A DNA stretch of 63,337 nt from assembly GCA_022361195.1 (NCBI GenBank), contig JAKSBJ010000130.1, positions 1 to 63,337 on the forward strand. The letters are read 5' to 3'. Source of the stretch: Flavobacteriales bacterium. Its GTDB lineage: Bacteria; Bacteroidota; Bacteroidia; Flavobacteriales_D; Crocinitomicaceae. The position numbers and the translations under genes are program-made. Positions within the stretch are counted from its first letter, which is position 1. Each line of letters begins with the position of its first letter. The notes beneath the pieces were generated by a model. The model was given only the letters and a program-made list of their open reading frames with translations, made no database searches and was not told the origin of the DNA. Positions 25,823-34,788 of this stretch are shown here, one piece after another.

Positions 25823-28186
25823 ATGAGAAATCACCTTCTCCTTTTTTTCTTATTAGGATTCAGCCTCATTTCTTTCTCGCAAAAAAGTACCCTAAGTGGT
25901 TATTTAAAAGACTCCGAAACGGGTGAAGCCCTGATTGGAGCCCGTGTTTTTGTTCCGAGCAAAAATGTAGGGGTTGTTGCCAATAATTATGGTTTTTATA
26001 GCCTTACCCTACCCAATGGTGAATATGAAATTCTATTCACTTTTGTTGGTAAAGAACCCGTTAAAAAATTAATTACGCTGGATGGCGACCTGGAATTAAG
26101 CATTGACTTAAAACCTAAAGGTCTCTTAAACACAGTTGTTGTTACCGGAGAACAAAAACAACACGAATCCAGCGAAATGAGTACAATTAACCTTCCAATG
26201 GCCAAGGTAAAATCTCTTCCGGTTTTATTGGGAGAACAAGATATTATCAAAACGGCTCAACTTTTACCTGGAATTCAGTCTGGTAGTGAAGGATCAAGTG
26301 GATTATATGTTCGTGGTGGTGGTCCGGACCAAAATTTAATTATGTTGGATGGAGTTCCTATTTACAATGCCAATCACCTTTTTGGTTTTTTCTCTGTTTT
26401 TAACGCTGATGCCATTAAAAATGTAAAATTGGTTAAAGGTGGATTCCCAGCTGAGTATGGTGGCCGAATTTCATCTGTAATCGACATCCGAATGAACGAG
26501 GGAGATATGAAAAAAATTCACGGTGAAGGTTCAATCGGAATTATCTCCTCCAAACTTATGATTAACGGTCCAATATGGAAAGACAAGACTTCTTTTATGA
26601 TATCTGGACGTAGAACCTATATTGATGTTTTGTCTCGCCCCTTTATTGCTCTAGCCAATAAACAAAATGGTGGAGATGATAAGACTACAGGAGGTTATTT
26701 CTTCTACGATGTTAATGCTAAACTAAATCATGTCATCAACCCTAAAAACCGTATCTACTTTAGTGCTTATTTAGGAGATGATAAGTTTAAAGTGAAAAAT
26801 GATTATGGTTTTACGGATAATACGGACACAAAATTCCGTGAACAATCTAATGGAGGATTAGACTGGGGAAATAAAATCATGGCCTTGCGATGGAATCATC
26901 AATTTGGTCCTAAATTGTTCTTGAATACCACAATTAACTTTAGTGAATATCAATTTAGAACTGGTTTTGCAAGTAAAACATTTGAAGAGGGAAATGCATC
27001 TAATCCAACCGAAGATTTTTCTTTTGAGTATTTATCGGGAATTACTGATTGGGGTGGAAATATGAACTTCAGCTACTACCCTCACCCAAAACACAAAATT
27101 AAATTTGGAATTGGGGAAACGTATCACACTTTTAAACCCGGAGTTAATCAATTTAAAGCTTCCGATACTGGTTCTGAAATTGACACTTCATTTGGATCGG
27201 CAAGAACCTATGCACATGAGTTTTACGGATACCTCCAGGATGATTTCACCATTGGAAATCGTTTAATGATCAATGCCGGAGTTCATTTTTCTAATTTTGT
27301 AGTTCGAGAGAAATATTACAACGGTTTACAACCTCGAATTTCGGCGAACTTTAAGTTAAATGACAAATCGTCTATCAAAGGTTCTTATGCCAGAACAACA
27401 CAATTTCTTCATTTGTTAACCAACACCTCTATTGGTTTACCAACCGACCTTTGGTTACCTGCCACTGATAGTGTTCCACCACAATATGCTCATCAATGGG
27501 CTTTAGGTTACGCCAGAGAATTCAAAAAAGGATTCAGGGCCAGTGCAGAGGCCTATTACAAAGTCATGGACAACCTTATTGAATATAAAGAAGGAGCAAG
27601 CTTCTTTGGAAGTAATTCCAATTGGGAGAGTTTAGTGGAAATAGGAAGTGGTTATAGCTATGGATTAGAGGTTTTATTCGAAAAGAGATTGGGTAAAACA
27701 ACGGGTTGGATTGGTTATACCCTGTCCTGGACCAATCGTCAATTTGAAAATCTTAATGACGGAAAAGAATTTCCTTATCGTTACGATAGAAGACATGATA
27801 TTAGTGTAGCGGTTACGCATAAATTCAATGATAAGATTGATATAGGTGTTGTTTGGGTTTATGGAACCGGAAATGCAGTTACTCTGGCTCTACAACAATA
27901 CAATTCGCTTGGAGACAACATTTATGGAGGATCAACTGTAAATCATATTGAAGAGCGAAATAATTATCGAATGCCAGCTTATCACCGTTTAGATCTAGGA
28001 TTAAATTATCACAAGAAGAAAAAATGGGGTGAGGCTACCTGGAGCTTTGGGGTTTATAATGCCTACAACCGAAGAAATCCTTTTTATTTAGAAGTTGGAT
28101 ACCTTAAAAACACAGACAAAAAGGTACTTAAGCAAATTTCCATCTTCCCAGTTATACCATCAATTAGTTACAGCTTTAAATTTTAG
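25823..28186 (+). CDS. TonB-dependent outer-membrane receptor
   Basis: The product has 787 residues. A signal peptide (MRNHLLLFFLLGFSLISFSQ) is followed by a carboxypeptidase-regulatory-like domain (residues about 22-95, LSGYLKDSETGEALIGARVF), a plug domain (LLPGIQSGSEGSSGLYVRGG, GPDQNLIMLDGVPIYNANHL, SVFNADAIKNVKLVKGGFPA) and a 22-strand barrel ending PSISYSFKF. This is the smaller, non-SusC type that usually pairs with a DUF4249 lipoprotein, as here. It imports a substrate across the outer membrane with TonB energy; the substrate (metal chelate, peptide or other) cannot be read. The DUF4249 gene starts 2 bases after the stop. Confidence 0.92.
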   Translation: MRNHLLLFFLLGFSLISFSQKSTLSGYLKDSETGEALIGARVFVPSKNVGVVANNYGFYSLTLPNGEYEILFTFVGKEPVKKLITLDGDLELSIDLKPKGLLNTVVVTGEQKQHESSEMSTINLPMAKVKSLPVLLGEQDIIKTAQLLPGIQSGSEGSSGLYVRGGGPDQNLIMLDGVPIYNANHLFGFFSVFNADAIKNVKLVKGGFPAEYGGRISSVIDIRMNEGDMKKIHGEGSIGIISSKLMINGPIWKDKTSFMISGRRTYIDVLSRPFIALANKQNGGDDKTTGGYFFYDVNAKLNHVINPKNRIYFSAYLGDDKFKVKNDYGFTDNTDTKFREQSNGGLDWGNKIMALRWNHQFGPKLFLNTTINFSEYQFRTGFASKTFEEGNASNPTEDFSFEYLSGITDWGGNMNFSYYPHPKHKIKFGIGETYHTFKPGVNQFKASDTGSEIDTSFGSARTYAHEFYGYLQDDFTIGNRLMINAGVHFSNFVVREKYYNGLQPRISANFKLNDKSSIKGSYARTTQFLHLLTNTSIGLPTDLWLPATDSVPPQYAHQWALGYAREFKKGFRASAEAYYKVMDNLIEYKEGASFFGSNSNWESLVEIGSGYSYGLEVLFEKRLGKTTGWIGYTLSWTNRQFENLNDGKEFPYRYDRRHDISVAVTHKFNDKIDIGVVWVYGTGNAVTLALQQYNSLGDNIYGGSTVNHIEERNNYRMPAYHRLDLGLNYHKKKKWGEATWSFGVYNAYNRRNPFYLEVGYLKNTDKKVLKQISIFPVIPSISYSFKF

Positions 28187-28188
28187 TC

Positions 28189-29067
28189 ATGAGATTACAT
28201 AAAATCATATTATCTGTTGCAATTTTAAGCCTCTCATGGGCCTGTGAAAAAGAAATCCCCTTAACCTCAGAGGAAATAAAACCACGTATTGTTGTTAATT
28301 CTATCTTTTCAGCAAATGATACCATCCGTATTCATTTGAGCGAAAGTAGAGATGTGCTTTATGATGAATTCGTCCTACCCAACATTACCACGGCAAATGC
28401 CCAATTATTAAACTCAAATGGTAATGTCATTGGAAATTTCGTTCACGAAGAAGAAGGACGTTATGTGTGTACAGATATTTTCCCGACTATTGGGGACACC
28501 TATGGAATTTCTGTTACCAATGAAGGGTTTGATGACGTAACAGCAACTTCTGAAACACCAGATATTGTGAGTTTTGTAAGTATTGATACTGTCCGTAAAA
28601 ATGAACAATTGGAGTTTGACATTCAGTTTACGGATAATGGAGACCAGGCCAATTACTATGCCCTATCTATTATTACAATGGGATTTTATGAAGATGAATT
28701 CGGAGATACCGTTTTTTATGAATATCCAAATACTTGTAGTTCTGATATTATTGTACAAAACGGCAGCGGAAACGTAGATGGAGCCATTTGCTCAACGGAG
28801 CTTTTCTTTAACGATAAAACCTTCAACGGAACAAATTATACTTTCACCGCTCAAAGCTATATTCCGGAGGATATTGAAGCAAAAGTTGTTGTTAAAATTA
28901 AGAGTTTGAGTGAAGACCTTTATAAATACAAAATTTCTTATTCTAAGTACATAAATGTACAGGGATCAGTATTTGCAGAGCCGGTACAGGTTTACTCTAA
29001 TATCGAAAATGGATTTGGAATCTTTGGAGGGTACAGTGAAGCTACTGATACACTTTATTTTGAATAA
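28189..29067 (+). CDS. DUF4249 lipoprotein, partner of the TonB-dependent receptor
   Basis: The product has 292 residues. The leader MRLHKIILSVAILSLSWAC gives a lipobox SWAC. The DUF4249 fold is seen in CEKEIPLTSEEIKPRIVVNS, IFSANDTIRIHLSESRDVL, and GRYVCTDIFPTIGDTYGISV. Members are surface lipoproteins next to TonB receptors and probably help bind the ligand, though the function is not proven. It is the second gene of a two-gene operon with a 2-base spacing. Confidence 0.88.
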   Translation: MRLHKIILSVAILSLSWACEKEIPLTSEEIKPRIVVNSIFSANDTIRIHLSESRDVLYDEFVLPNITTANAQLLNSNGNVIGNFVHEEEGRYVCTDIFPTIGDTYGISVTNEGFDDVTATSETPDIVSFVSIDTVRKNEQLEFDIQFTDNGDQANYYALSIITMGFYEDEFGDTVFYEYPNTCSSDIIVQNGSGNVDGAICSTELFFNDKTFNGTNYTFTAQSYIPEDIEAKVVVKIKSLSEDLYKYKISYSKYINVQGSVFAEPVQVYSNIENGFGIFGGYSEATDTLYFE

Positions 29068-29093
29068 CTTAAACTACCTTAAGATTCAACGGC

Positions 29094-29552
29094 TTATTTA
29101 AGTAGTTTAAAGACTTCACCAAAGTCGCACCACCATTCGTCTAACTTAACAAAGTTGAGTTTTAGGAACAGATGCATTTTATCCCAGTCTTTTCGGTTAA
29201 GGATGTTGACTCCCTCCTTCTCCATCACAATTCGAGAAATGGTTTTACCATTCCAATGTTCAAATTCCTCTAACCAGATAAGGTTTTTAAAGCGTTCGTC
29301 AAGCATATTTTTAAATTCCCCAAACTGTTCCCAATAAACTTCCCTAATTGAGGAATCAGGAAACTGTAGGTCAATACACAAACGTACAGCTGATTCATCC
29401 GCCTCCATTCTGAAATAAAGATGGCGAATACCAGTATTATAGTTCATCCAATTAACTTTTGAGCCAAAAGGATTTTTCTTCTTGGACAGTTCATTCTCCA
29501 ACTTAGTCCAAAACTGAATTCGATTTTCTTTTTTCTCTTCTTTCGTAAACAT
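29094..29552 (-). CDS. DUF4268 domain protein
   Basis: The product has 152 residues. It matches DUF4268 by EEKKENRIQFWTKLENELSK, WMNYNTGIRHLYFRMEAD, CIDLQFPDSSIREVYWEQF, IWLEEFEHWNGKTISRIVM and the final FVKLDEWWCDFGEVFKLL. In other bacteria the domain is often at the C-terminus of nuclease-like proteins; here it stands alone with no catalytic motif that I can see. It follows the 97-residue gene by 6 bases and is likely its operon partner. Confidence 0.8.
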   Translation of the reverse strand: MFTKEEKKENRIQFWTKLENELSKKKNPFGSKVNWMNYNTGIRHLYFRMEADESAVRLCIDLQFPDSSIREVYWEQFGEFKNMLDERFKNLIWLEEFEHWNGKTISRIVMEKEGVNILNRKDWDKMHLFLKLNFVKLDEWWCDFGEVFKLLK

Positions 29553-29558
29553 TAGTCC

Positions 29559-29852
29559 TTAAATGAATTGTTCAACCTGCTGAAAAGTCTCCTCCTCTAT
29601 TATTTCCCATCTATCCTCCAGGCAATTTAGCATATCTTGAATACGTAACATCTCCGGATACTGTTCGGCTTCCACCTTCTCTACTAAATATCGATCTCCT
29701 AATTTTTTAATTTCTAAAAAGCTTCGTTCATTTTCAATTTTGAACCATACATTAAGCCCTTTATACTTTCTATATGCAGGAAAGTCTGTCGGATTGGAAT
29801 CTGTTCTTTTCAAGATGACTAAATTTGTATTATAATGAGCGCAAACAAACAT
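29559..29852 (-). CDS. Small protein of unknown function
   Basis: The product has 97 residues from the ATG at 29852, but that start overlaps the divergent TPR gene (29835) and its -7 box. A TTG at 29813 would give 84 residues beginning LKRTDSNPTDFPAYRKYKG and avoid the overlap. The protein has many Glu residues and aromatic positions (YKGLNVWFKIENERSFLEIK) and shows no recognised domain. It precedes the DUF4268 gene by 6 bases, so the two may act together. Confidence 0.6.
   Translation of the reverse strand: MFVCAHYNTNLVILKRTDSNPTDFPAYRKYKGLNVWFKIENERSFLEIKKLGDRYLVEKVEAEQYPEMLRIQDMLNCLEDRWEIIEEETFQQVEQFI
29820..29827 (+). promoter_or_regulatory. TAnnTTTG (-7) box giving a near-leaderless TPR transcript
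   Basis: TAAATTTG ends 8 bases before the ATG at 29835. With the usual 6-8 base distance from box to transcription start, the mRNA would begin at or one base before the start codon. A TTG at 29794-29796 is a possible -33 element with a 23-base spacer. Confidence 0.5.
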
Positions 29853-30506
29853 TATTTGCTGGGAATGGCCAAAGTTAAGGAAAATGACTTTGATGCCGCC
29901 ATTGAGCTTTTCACCAAAGCTATTAAAGAGAATTCAAATGACGTTGATTCTTATTCAGAACGGGCTGTTTGCTACCTTCATACCAAGCAAACGGACTTGA
30001 GCATGTTTGATATGAATAAAGCAATTGAGTTGGAACCAAATCATGGTTATTACTATTCCTGCCGAGCTTTTTTAAAGAGCAACATTGGTGATTATGAAGG
30101 TTGTGTAGCCGATTATCAAAAAGCTGTTGAATTGGACCCTAAGGATCTTGTAGCATATAATAACCTTGGAATTGCACAAGAAAATCTGGGGTACTATCAA
30201 AAAGCACAAGAGAGTTTTAAAAAGTCCAATGAACTGTTGGGCTATGATCCTGAGAAAAGGGAAATAAAAGGAGATATTGCGGTAGATAAAGAAGATGAGA
30301 AGGCCATTGAGGTAAAAGAGGAAAAACAAGAAAATACCCCTCTCATTACAGACGAAACGCCAATTGGTAATACAGATAAGACTAAACCTTCTAAAGGCAG
30401 GGTAATGTTAGATGTTTTTTCAAAAAAGAACACTTTTAAGGAGTTTATCCAATTCATTGGTAACGGATTCAAAATAAAAGAAGATGACAAAAGCGGAAAA
30501 AGCTGA
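29835..30506 (+). CDS. Tetratricopeptide repeat protein
   Basis: The product has 223 residues with no signal peptide. Three to four TPRs fill residues 1-135 (KVKENDFDAAIELFTKAIKE, CYLHTKQTDLSMFDMNKAIE, IGDYEGCVADYQKAVELDPK, NLGYYQKAQESFKKSNEL). The rest is a charged, probably disordered tail (KEEKQENTPLITDETP). It is likely a cytoplasmic scaffold. The 3' end overlaps the endonuclease III start by 23 bases, so translation may be coupled. Confidence 0.82.
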   Translation: MSANKHYLLGMAKVKENDFDAAIELFTKAIKENSNDVDSYSERAVCYLHTKQTDLSMFDMNKAIELEPNHGYYYSCRAFLKSNIGDYEGCVADYQKAVELDPKDLVAYNNLGIAQENLGYYQKAQESFKKSNELLGYDPEKREIKGDIAVDKEDEKAIEVKEEKQENTPLITDETPIGNTDKTKPSKGRVMLDVFSKKNTFKEFIQFIGNGFKIKEDDKSGKS

Positions 30507-31131
30507 ATACATTATAAACGAACTGGAGAAACTGTACCCAACAGTTGATGTTCCTTTGGATCATAAAGATCCTTACACTTTATTAATTGCGGTTTTGTTG
30601 TCAGCGCGTTGTACAGACGTTCGGGTAAATCAAACCACTCCTGCACTATTCTCCCGAGCGGATAATCCTTATGATATGATTAAGATGTCAATTGAGGACA
30701 TTCAGGAGATTATTCGCCCGTGTGGTCTTTCGCCTATGAAATCGAAAGGCATCTTTAACCTTTCACATATTTTAATTGATAAATATGAAGGTGAAGTTCC
30801 GCAGGATTTTGATGCTCTAGAAGAATTACCTGCTGTTGGGCATAAAACGGCCTCAGTAGTTATGTCGCAAGCATTTGGAGTTCCTGCCTTTCCAGTAGAC
30901 ACACATATTCACAGATTGTTGACGCGCTGGGGAATCACCAACGGAAAAAGCGTTGAACAAACCGAAAAAGATGCTAAAAAGGTATTTCCACGAGAACTGT
31001 GGAACAAACTTCATCTGCAAATAATCTATTACGGTAGAGAATATTCTCCAGCTCGAAACCCTAAACTAAGTGTTGATTTTATTTCAGCTAAAATTGCTTC
31101 AAAGTCAGTATTGAAAGACTTTAAGGATTAA
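30484..31131 (+). CDS. nth: Endonuclease III family DNA glycosylase lacking the Fe-S cluster cysteines
   Basis: The product has 215 residues. The helix-hairpin-helix with catalytic Lys (LPAVGHKTASVVMSQAFG) and the catalytic Asp (FPVDTHIHRLLTRWG) are present, so it should remove oxidised pyrimidines and cut abasic sites in base excision repair. The C-terminal four-cysteine motif that binds [4Fe-4S] in E. coli Nth and MutY is absent: residues after HLQIIYYGREYSPARNPKLS contain no Cys. The protein is of near-normal length, so this is a variant and not a truncation. It overlaps the TPR gene. Confidence 0.9.
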   Translation: MTKAEKAEYIINELEKLYPTVDVPLDHKDPYTLLIAVLLSARCTDVRVNQTTPALFSRADNPYDMIKMSIEDIQEIIRPCGLSPMKSKGIFNLSHILIDKYEGEVPQDFDALEELPAVGHKTASVVMSQAFGVPAFPVDTHIHRLLTRWGITNGKSVEQTEKDAKKVFPRELWNKLHLQIIYYGREYSPARNPKLSVDFISAKIASKSVLKDFKD

Positions 31132-31139
31132 TCCTATTA

Positions 31140-31784
31140 CTAAGGTAGATCAGTTGTAGGAGGAACTCGGTTACTCACATACCAATTGGCCAAATTCTCA
31201 GAAATACCGGTCAATTCCCGCAATTCAGCAATATCTTCGGGAGAATCATCAAAAACGATGGATTCTTGCCCATCAGGGTGAATGTGAAAGTTGTTGTAAT
31301 CGATTTCAAACAAACTTCCATCCTCATTAAACCTTACTTCAAATAGCTCTCTATCTGGATTAACTTCTCGATCAAAATATAATTTTGCGGACACATCAAA
31401 CTCAGGAACTTTTTCAATCAAATCATCGACCCACTCAGTTCCTACCATTTCATAATTCTGATCAAACAACCTATTTGTCAAAGCAATTAAAATTCCATTT
31501 TCGTAAAAAGAGCCTTTCTCAAGATTGTATTCACCAAAGATTTCTAACTCAATAATACTGATGGTTTTATACGAACCAAAATCAGAAGCTAAAACAGATT
31601 TGTGTGTTTCTCCAGCATCTAAGTAATAATCAGCACTGATGAGTTGATTACGCATAATACGATCTACCCACTTTCGTTTTCCATTTATCCAATGTTCTAT
31701 TGAATAATCGGTCAATTGAGTGGCTTCTTTTTCAGTAATATATTGGCCAGATAATTTTTTATATCTCTTTTCCATCAAATCCAA
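31140..31784 (-). CDS. Protein of unknown function, end of a three-gene operon
   Basis: The product has 214 residues with no signal peptide. It has no recognised domain and contains stretches such as YITEKEATQLTDYSIEHWIN and LFEVRFNEDGSLFEIDYNNF. It follows the YwqK-repeat gene by 6 bases, and that gene follows a barrel gene by 2 bases, so the three are almost certainly one transcript. Confidence 0.65.
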   Translation of the reverse strand: MDLMEKRYKKLSGQYITEKEATQLTDYSIEHWINGKRKWVDRIMRNQLISADYYLDAGETHKSVLASDFGSYKTISIIELEIFGEYNLEKGSFYENGILIALTNRLFDQNYEMVGTEWVDDLIEKVPEFDVSAKLYFDREVNPDRELFEVRFNEDGSLFEIDYNNFHIHPDGQESIVFDDSPEDIAELRELTGISENLANWYVSNRVPPTTDLP

Positions 31785-31790
31785 CTTGCT

Positions 31791-33419
31791 CTAAAACTTC
31801 TCTTTCGTTTTCTCTCCACTTTCGGTTTGAAAGGTCCACTTACCTACCTTATTCCCCACCTCATACTTCCCTGAAGATTTTATTGAACCATCATCATAAT
31901 ATTCAACCCACTTTCCTGTTTTCTTTCCCTCAAGCTGTTTCCGCTCTCCTTTTCCGCTGCTGCTGAGATGAAAAATCTCTCCATTATTCAAATATCTACC
32001 TGCCTCCTTTATTTGACCATTTTCATAATATGAGAGATAAGAATTAACCAAATAACCATCACTATAAGTAGCAGCCGTTTTCAATTGCCCATTGGAATAA
32101 AATTCTTGAAATTTCCCATCTATTCTTCCTTCTATATCCAAACGTTTGGTGGATTTGAGTTGACCATCTTCATAATACTCGCTCCATTCACCATTTGGTA
32201 TCCCTAAACGATATTCTCCTTTCACCTTTACCTTTCCATTCTCATAATACTCAGCATATGGGCCTGATCGCCTCTTTCGAGAAAATTCCTCTAGTAGTTT
32301 TAGGTTTCCGTTTTCATAAAATTCAGCATAATTGGTTGTGTCACCAAAGCCAGATAATTTATACTCTATTGCCAAATTACCATTATCAAACCACTCCTTA
32401 CCGCTAGTCAACTCACCCCTGTCATATCTTAACTCTTTTCTTAATTCTCCATTTTTATGAAACTCCTGCCAAGCGGTTTGTCGATCTCCCCACTTATCAT
32501 ACATACCTTTTGTTTTGAAGCTTCCATCCTCCCAAAATTCTTCATACACACCTTCAAACTCTCCATTATCATAAAAGATTTTGGATTTAAGTTGACCGTC
32601 CGAATAATAAGAATACCACATTCCTTCTCGTTTCCCCCAATGATCAGTTACACCACTAGACATCATTTGGCCATTTGGGTGATATAATTCCTGTTTTCCA
32701 TATTGATTTCCTCTCCTATAGTAATTCACTGCTGCCAATTCTCCCGTAGGAAAAAACTCACGCCACTCTCCTTTCTTTTTTCCATAACGGTCATACATTC
32801 CAACTGAAATGGTATCTCCATTTTCATTAAAAAGAGTAACTGGGCCTTCTTCCCATTTCCAATTCATCCAAACCTCTTTATACGGCTTTCCATTCTCATC
32901 ATAGTATTTCCATTTCCCATCCGGACGATTATCGCATCCACATCCTTCTCCCCAGCCACCATCTGGCATTGTTTGCTTTATCCATTTACCATTGGTGTAA
33001 TTGTATGCCCTAAAAACCATTGTATAACCTGCCTCGAATTTATCTTTAGGTCGGAGTTGAACATCTCCGTCATCATCATACCTTGGGCGCATAATTTGAT
33101 AGGAAACCCGGTCGCCTTTAATGGCTATCACCTTAACATCTGCGATAACCATCCACGATTCTGGAATTGCAAATTCGTCAAAATGTTGGAATCTCGGCAA
33201 ATCAGCTCCTTTTGAGTCTAATTCCTGGTACAGTAAACCCGTATGTCCCACTTTTAAAGCTGAATTCTTAACCGAATTTACATGAACAATATCTCCTTCA
33301 AGACTGTCCATCTTTCCAAGAGCTTCATATTTCACTCGGTAACCACAAAGTTCTTCGCATTGTCCAATAACCACCAAGGTTTGAAGCAAAACAATCACAA
33401 ATAACAAATAGCTTCTCAT
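31791..33419 (-). CDS. YwqK/MORN-like repeat protein, secreted
   Basis: The product has 542 residues. The signal peptide (MRSYLLFVIVLLQTLVVIGQ) is followed by an N-terminal region with several Cys (CEELCGYRV, GEGCGCDNRPDGKWKYYDEN). More than a dozen roughly 23-residue repeats follow, of the form (E)YYENGQLKxxGxYxxGxxxGxWxEY (for example GTWSEY-like GEWSEYYEDGQLKSTKRL). These match the MORN_2/YwqK-type repeats. The antitoxin label sometimes given to YwqK is not supported here; no toxin gene is next to it. An envelope scaffold or ligand-binding role is likely. Confidence 0.85.
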   Translation of the reverse strand: MRSYLLFVIVLLQTLVVIGQCEELCGYRVKYEALGKMDSLEGDIVHVNSVKNSALKVGHTGLLYQELDSKGADLPRFQHFDEFAIPESWMVIADVKVIAIKGDRVSYQIMRPRYDDDGDVQLRPKDKFEAGYTMVFRAYNYTNGKWIKQTMPDGGWGEGCGCDNRPDGKWKYYDENGKPYKEVWMNWKWEEGPVTLFNENGDTISVGMYDRYGKKKGEWREFFPTGELAAVNYYRRGNQYGKQELYHPNGQMMSSGVTDHWGKREGMWYSYYSDGQLKSKIFYDNGEFEGVYEEFWEDGSFKTKGMYDKWGDRQTAWQEFHKNGELRKELRYDRGELTSGKEWFDNGNLAIEYKLSGFGDTTNYAEFYENGNLKLLEEFSRKRRSGPYAEYYENGKVKVKGEYRLGIPNGEWSEYYEDGQLKSTKRLDIEGRIDGKFQEFYSNGQLKTAATYSDGYLVNSYLSYYENGQIKEAGRYLNNGEIFHLSSSGKGERKQLEGKKTGKWVEYYDDGSIKSSGKYEVGNKVGKWTFQTESGEKTKEKF

Positions 33420-33421
33420 AA

Positions 33422-34234
33422 TTAAACGCCAATAAAGGGAATGTTTATTCCCAAATTAAATCGAATACCGTTAATGGTACTAATGTTGTCATCAGTCAAT
33501 CCAAAATTATATCCTACCATTAAATGTCCAAAACCAAAAGCAGAAAAGCCAATTTCAGGAGAAAACTTAAGAGCTCCTTCATCAAAATTGGTCAGGTACC
33601 ACAAGGACATTTTTGCCCCCAAAAAACCTCCTAACCAATGGTACTCTGCAGTTAATTTGGGACCGAGAAAAAAATCATTATTGTTCCAATTTGCCTCCAC
33701 ACCTAAACATCCTCCAATACCATGCCCCAAAAAAGGTCCGTCCCAAAAGGTTCCTTGTTCAACCACGCCAAACATTCCAAAAGCTGCTCCTAATCCAAAT
33801 CCACGATTTAGTGAGGTTTCTATCTTTACATACTTCGGAATAATGGGACCATCATCTTCCTCAACTTCCTCCTCCTCATCAGTAGATTCTTTTAATTCAA
33901 TTTCCCGAATAAAAATTTTATTGGGCTGCGGAAGATATTTGAACGTATGAGCCTCATAAGGAGACATTAAAATAGTAACACTAACAGAGTCTTGATAGTT
34001 TCGGGCTTCAAAACTCAAATATAGATGTCCATCAAAATTTGTTTTACCCTTTGCGATTAAAACGCTATCCTGTTCAATGAAAACATCGGCAAAAGCAACT
34101 GGTTCATAAACTCGTTTTGCATATACCTTCAAACGAATTGAAGTTTCCGCTATGGAGTCAGAAGGAGGCTGAGAAAAGCTCTGAAAAGAAAGTATTCCAA
34201 AGCAAACGAACAGGTATTTTAGGTAATTCCTCAC
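33422..34234 (-). CDS. Outer-membrane barrel protein with regulatory-like N-terminal domain
   Basis: The product has 270 residues. The signal peptide (MRNYLKYLFVCFGILSFQSF) is followed by a carboxypeptidase-regulatory-like beta domain, residues about 30-110 (RVYEPVAFADVFIEQDSVLI), an acidic linker (STDEEEEVEEDDG), and about 8 Gly- and aromatic-rich strands (LNRGFGLGAAFGMFGV, FFLGPKLTAEYHWLGGFLG, FSPEIGFSAFGFGHLMVGYN) ending in FNLGINIPFIGV. It is first in an operon with the YwqK-repeat protein. Confidence 0.75.
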   Translation of the reverse strand: MRNYLKYLFVCFGILSFQSFSQPPSDSIAETSIRLKVYAKRVYEPVAFADVFIEQDSVLIAKGKTNFDGHLYLSFEARNYQDSVSVTILMSPYEAHTFKYLPQPNKIFIREIELKESTDEEEEVEEDDGPIIPKYVKIETSLNRGFGLGAAFGMFGVVEQGTFWDGPFLGHGIGGCLGVEANWNNNDFFLGPKLTAEYHWLGGFLGAKMSLWYLTNFDEGALKFSPEIGFSAFGFGHLMVGYNFGLTDDNISTINGIRFNLGINIPFIGV

Positions 34235-34391
34235 AATAATTGTCTCGCCTTAAATTTAGTTTTTCTTCCTTATCTCAACCGTCCAAATTCTCAATTATAG
34301 CCCCACTTACTCAATTTAAATCAACCTAAGGTCGTTAATAAGAATTTGACGCAGGGCTAAAAGCCTCAAAATGACACCGTAATTTAGCAGT

Positions 34392-34676
34392 ATGAAAAGG
34401 ATTTGGCCATTCATAAAAAATAAGTATCTCCTGTCGACGCTTTTTGTGTTGAGTTACATTCTTATTTTACATGATACGGACATTCTTACGCTCATGAACC
34501 GAAAAGAGAAGGTTACCAATCTGCAAACCGAAATTGAACGAAAGAAAAAAGGAATTGAAGACTTAAAAGTTTCTTTGGAAGAACTGGATGACATTCGTTC
34601 GCTTGAAAAGTATGCTCGAGAGGAACATTACTTTAAAAAGGATGATGAAGATCTTTTTATTTTTTCGTTTGAATAA
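34392..34676 (+). CDS. Septum formation initiator (DivIC/FtsB-like)
   Basis: The product has 94 residues. One transmembrane segment (about residues 12-28, YLLSTLFVLSYILILHD) is followed by a coiled coil (EKVTNLQTEIERKKKGIEDL) and the ending IRSLEKYAREEHYFKKDDED of DivIC/FtsB proteins. It would bind FtsL and FtsQ/DivIB in the divisome and help septal peptidoglycan synthesis. It is a lone gene here; in many Bacteroidota it also stands alone. Confidence 0.88.
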   Translation: MKRIWPFIKNKYLLSTLFVLSYILILHDTDILTLMNRKEKVTNLQTEIERKKKGIEDLKVSLEELDDIRSLEKYAREEHYFKKDDEDLFIFSFE

Positions 34677-34726
34677 AGTTATGACGGCTTTTACTGAAAT
34701 AGCTTGACTTTTGGTTTATTTACTAA

Positions 34727-34756
34727 ATTCTGTTAAAGTGAGAATTAAAACAGAAT
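34727..34756. promoter_or_regulatory. Inverted repeat overlapping the promoter of the choice-of-anchor J gene
   Basis: ATTCTGTT (34727-34734) and AACAGAAT (34749-34756) are exact reverse complements with a 14-base spacer. The right arm ends 8 bases before the -7 box at 34765. It could be an operator. Confidence 0.4.
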
Positions 34757-34764
34757 CTATTCGT

Positions 34765-34772
34765 TAACTTTG
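34765..34772 (+). promoter_or_regulatory. TAnnTTTG (-7) box before the choice-of-anchor J gene
   Basis: TAACTTTG is a perfect match, 17 bases before the ATG at 34789. Confidence 0.5.
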
Positions 34773-34788
34773 TGTCCTCGTTTTAGAA

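Noticed and set aside
29094..29852. Part of a restriction or defence system because of DUF4268
   Set aside because: No nuclease, methyltransferase or helicase lies nearby; the pair is only two small proteins between housekeeping genes.
31791..33419. Toxin-antitoxin system suggested by the YwqK antitoxin label of this repeat family
   Set aside because: The protein has a signal peptide and MORN-like repeats, and no toxin-like gene is adjacent; the label is inherited from a different context.
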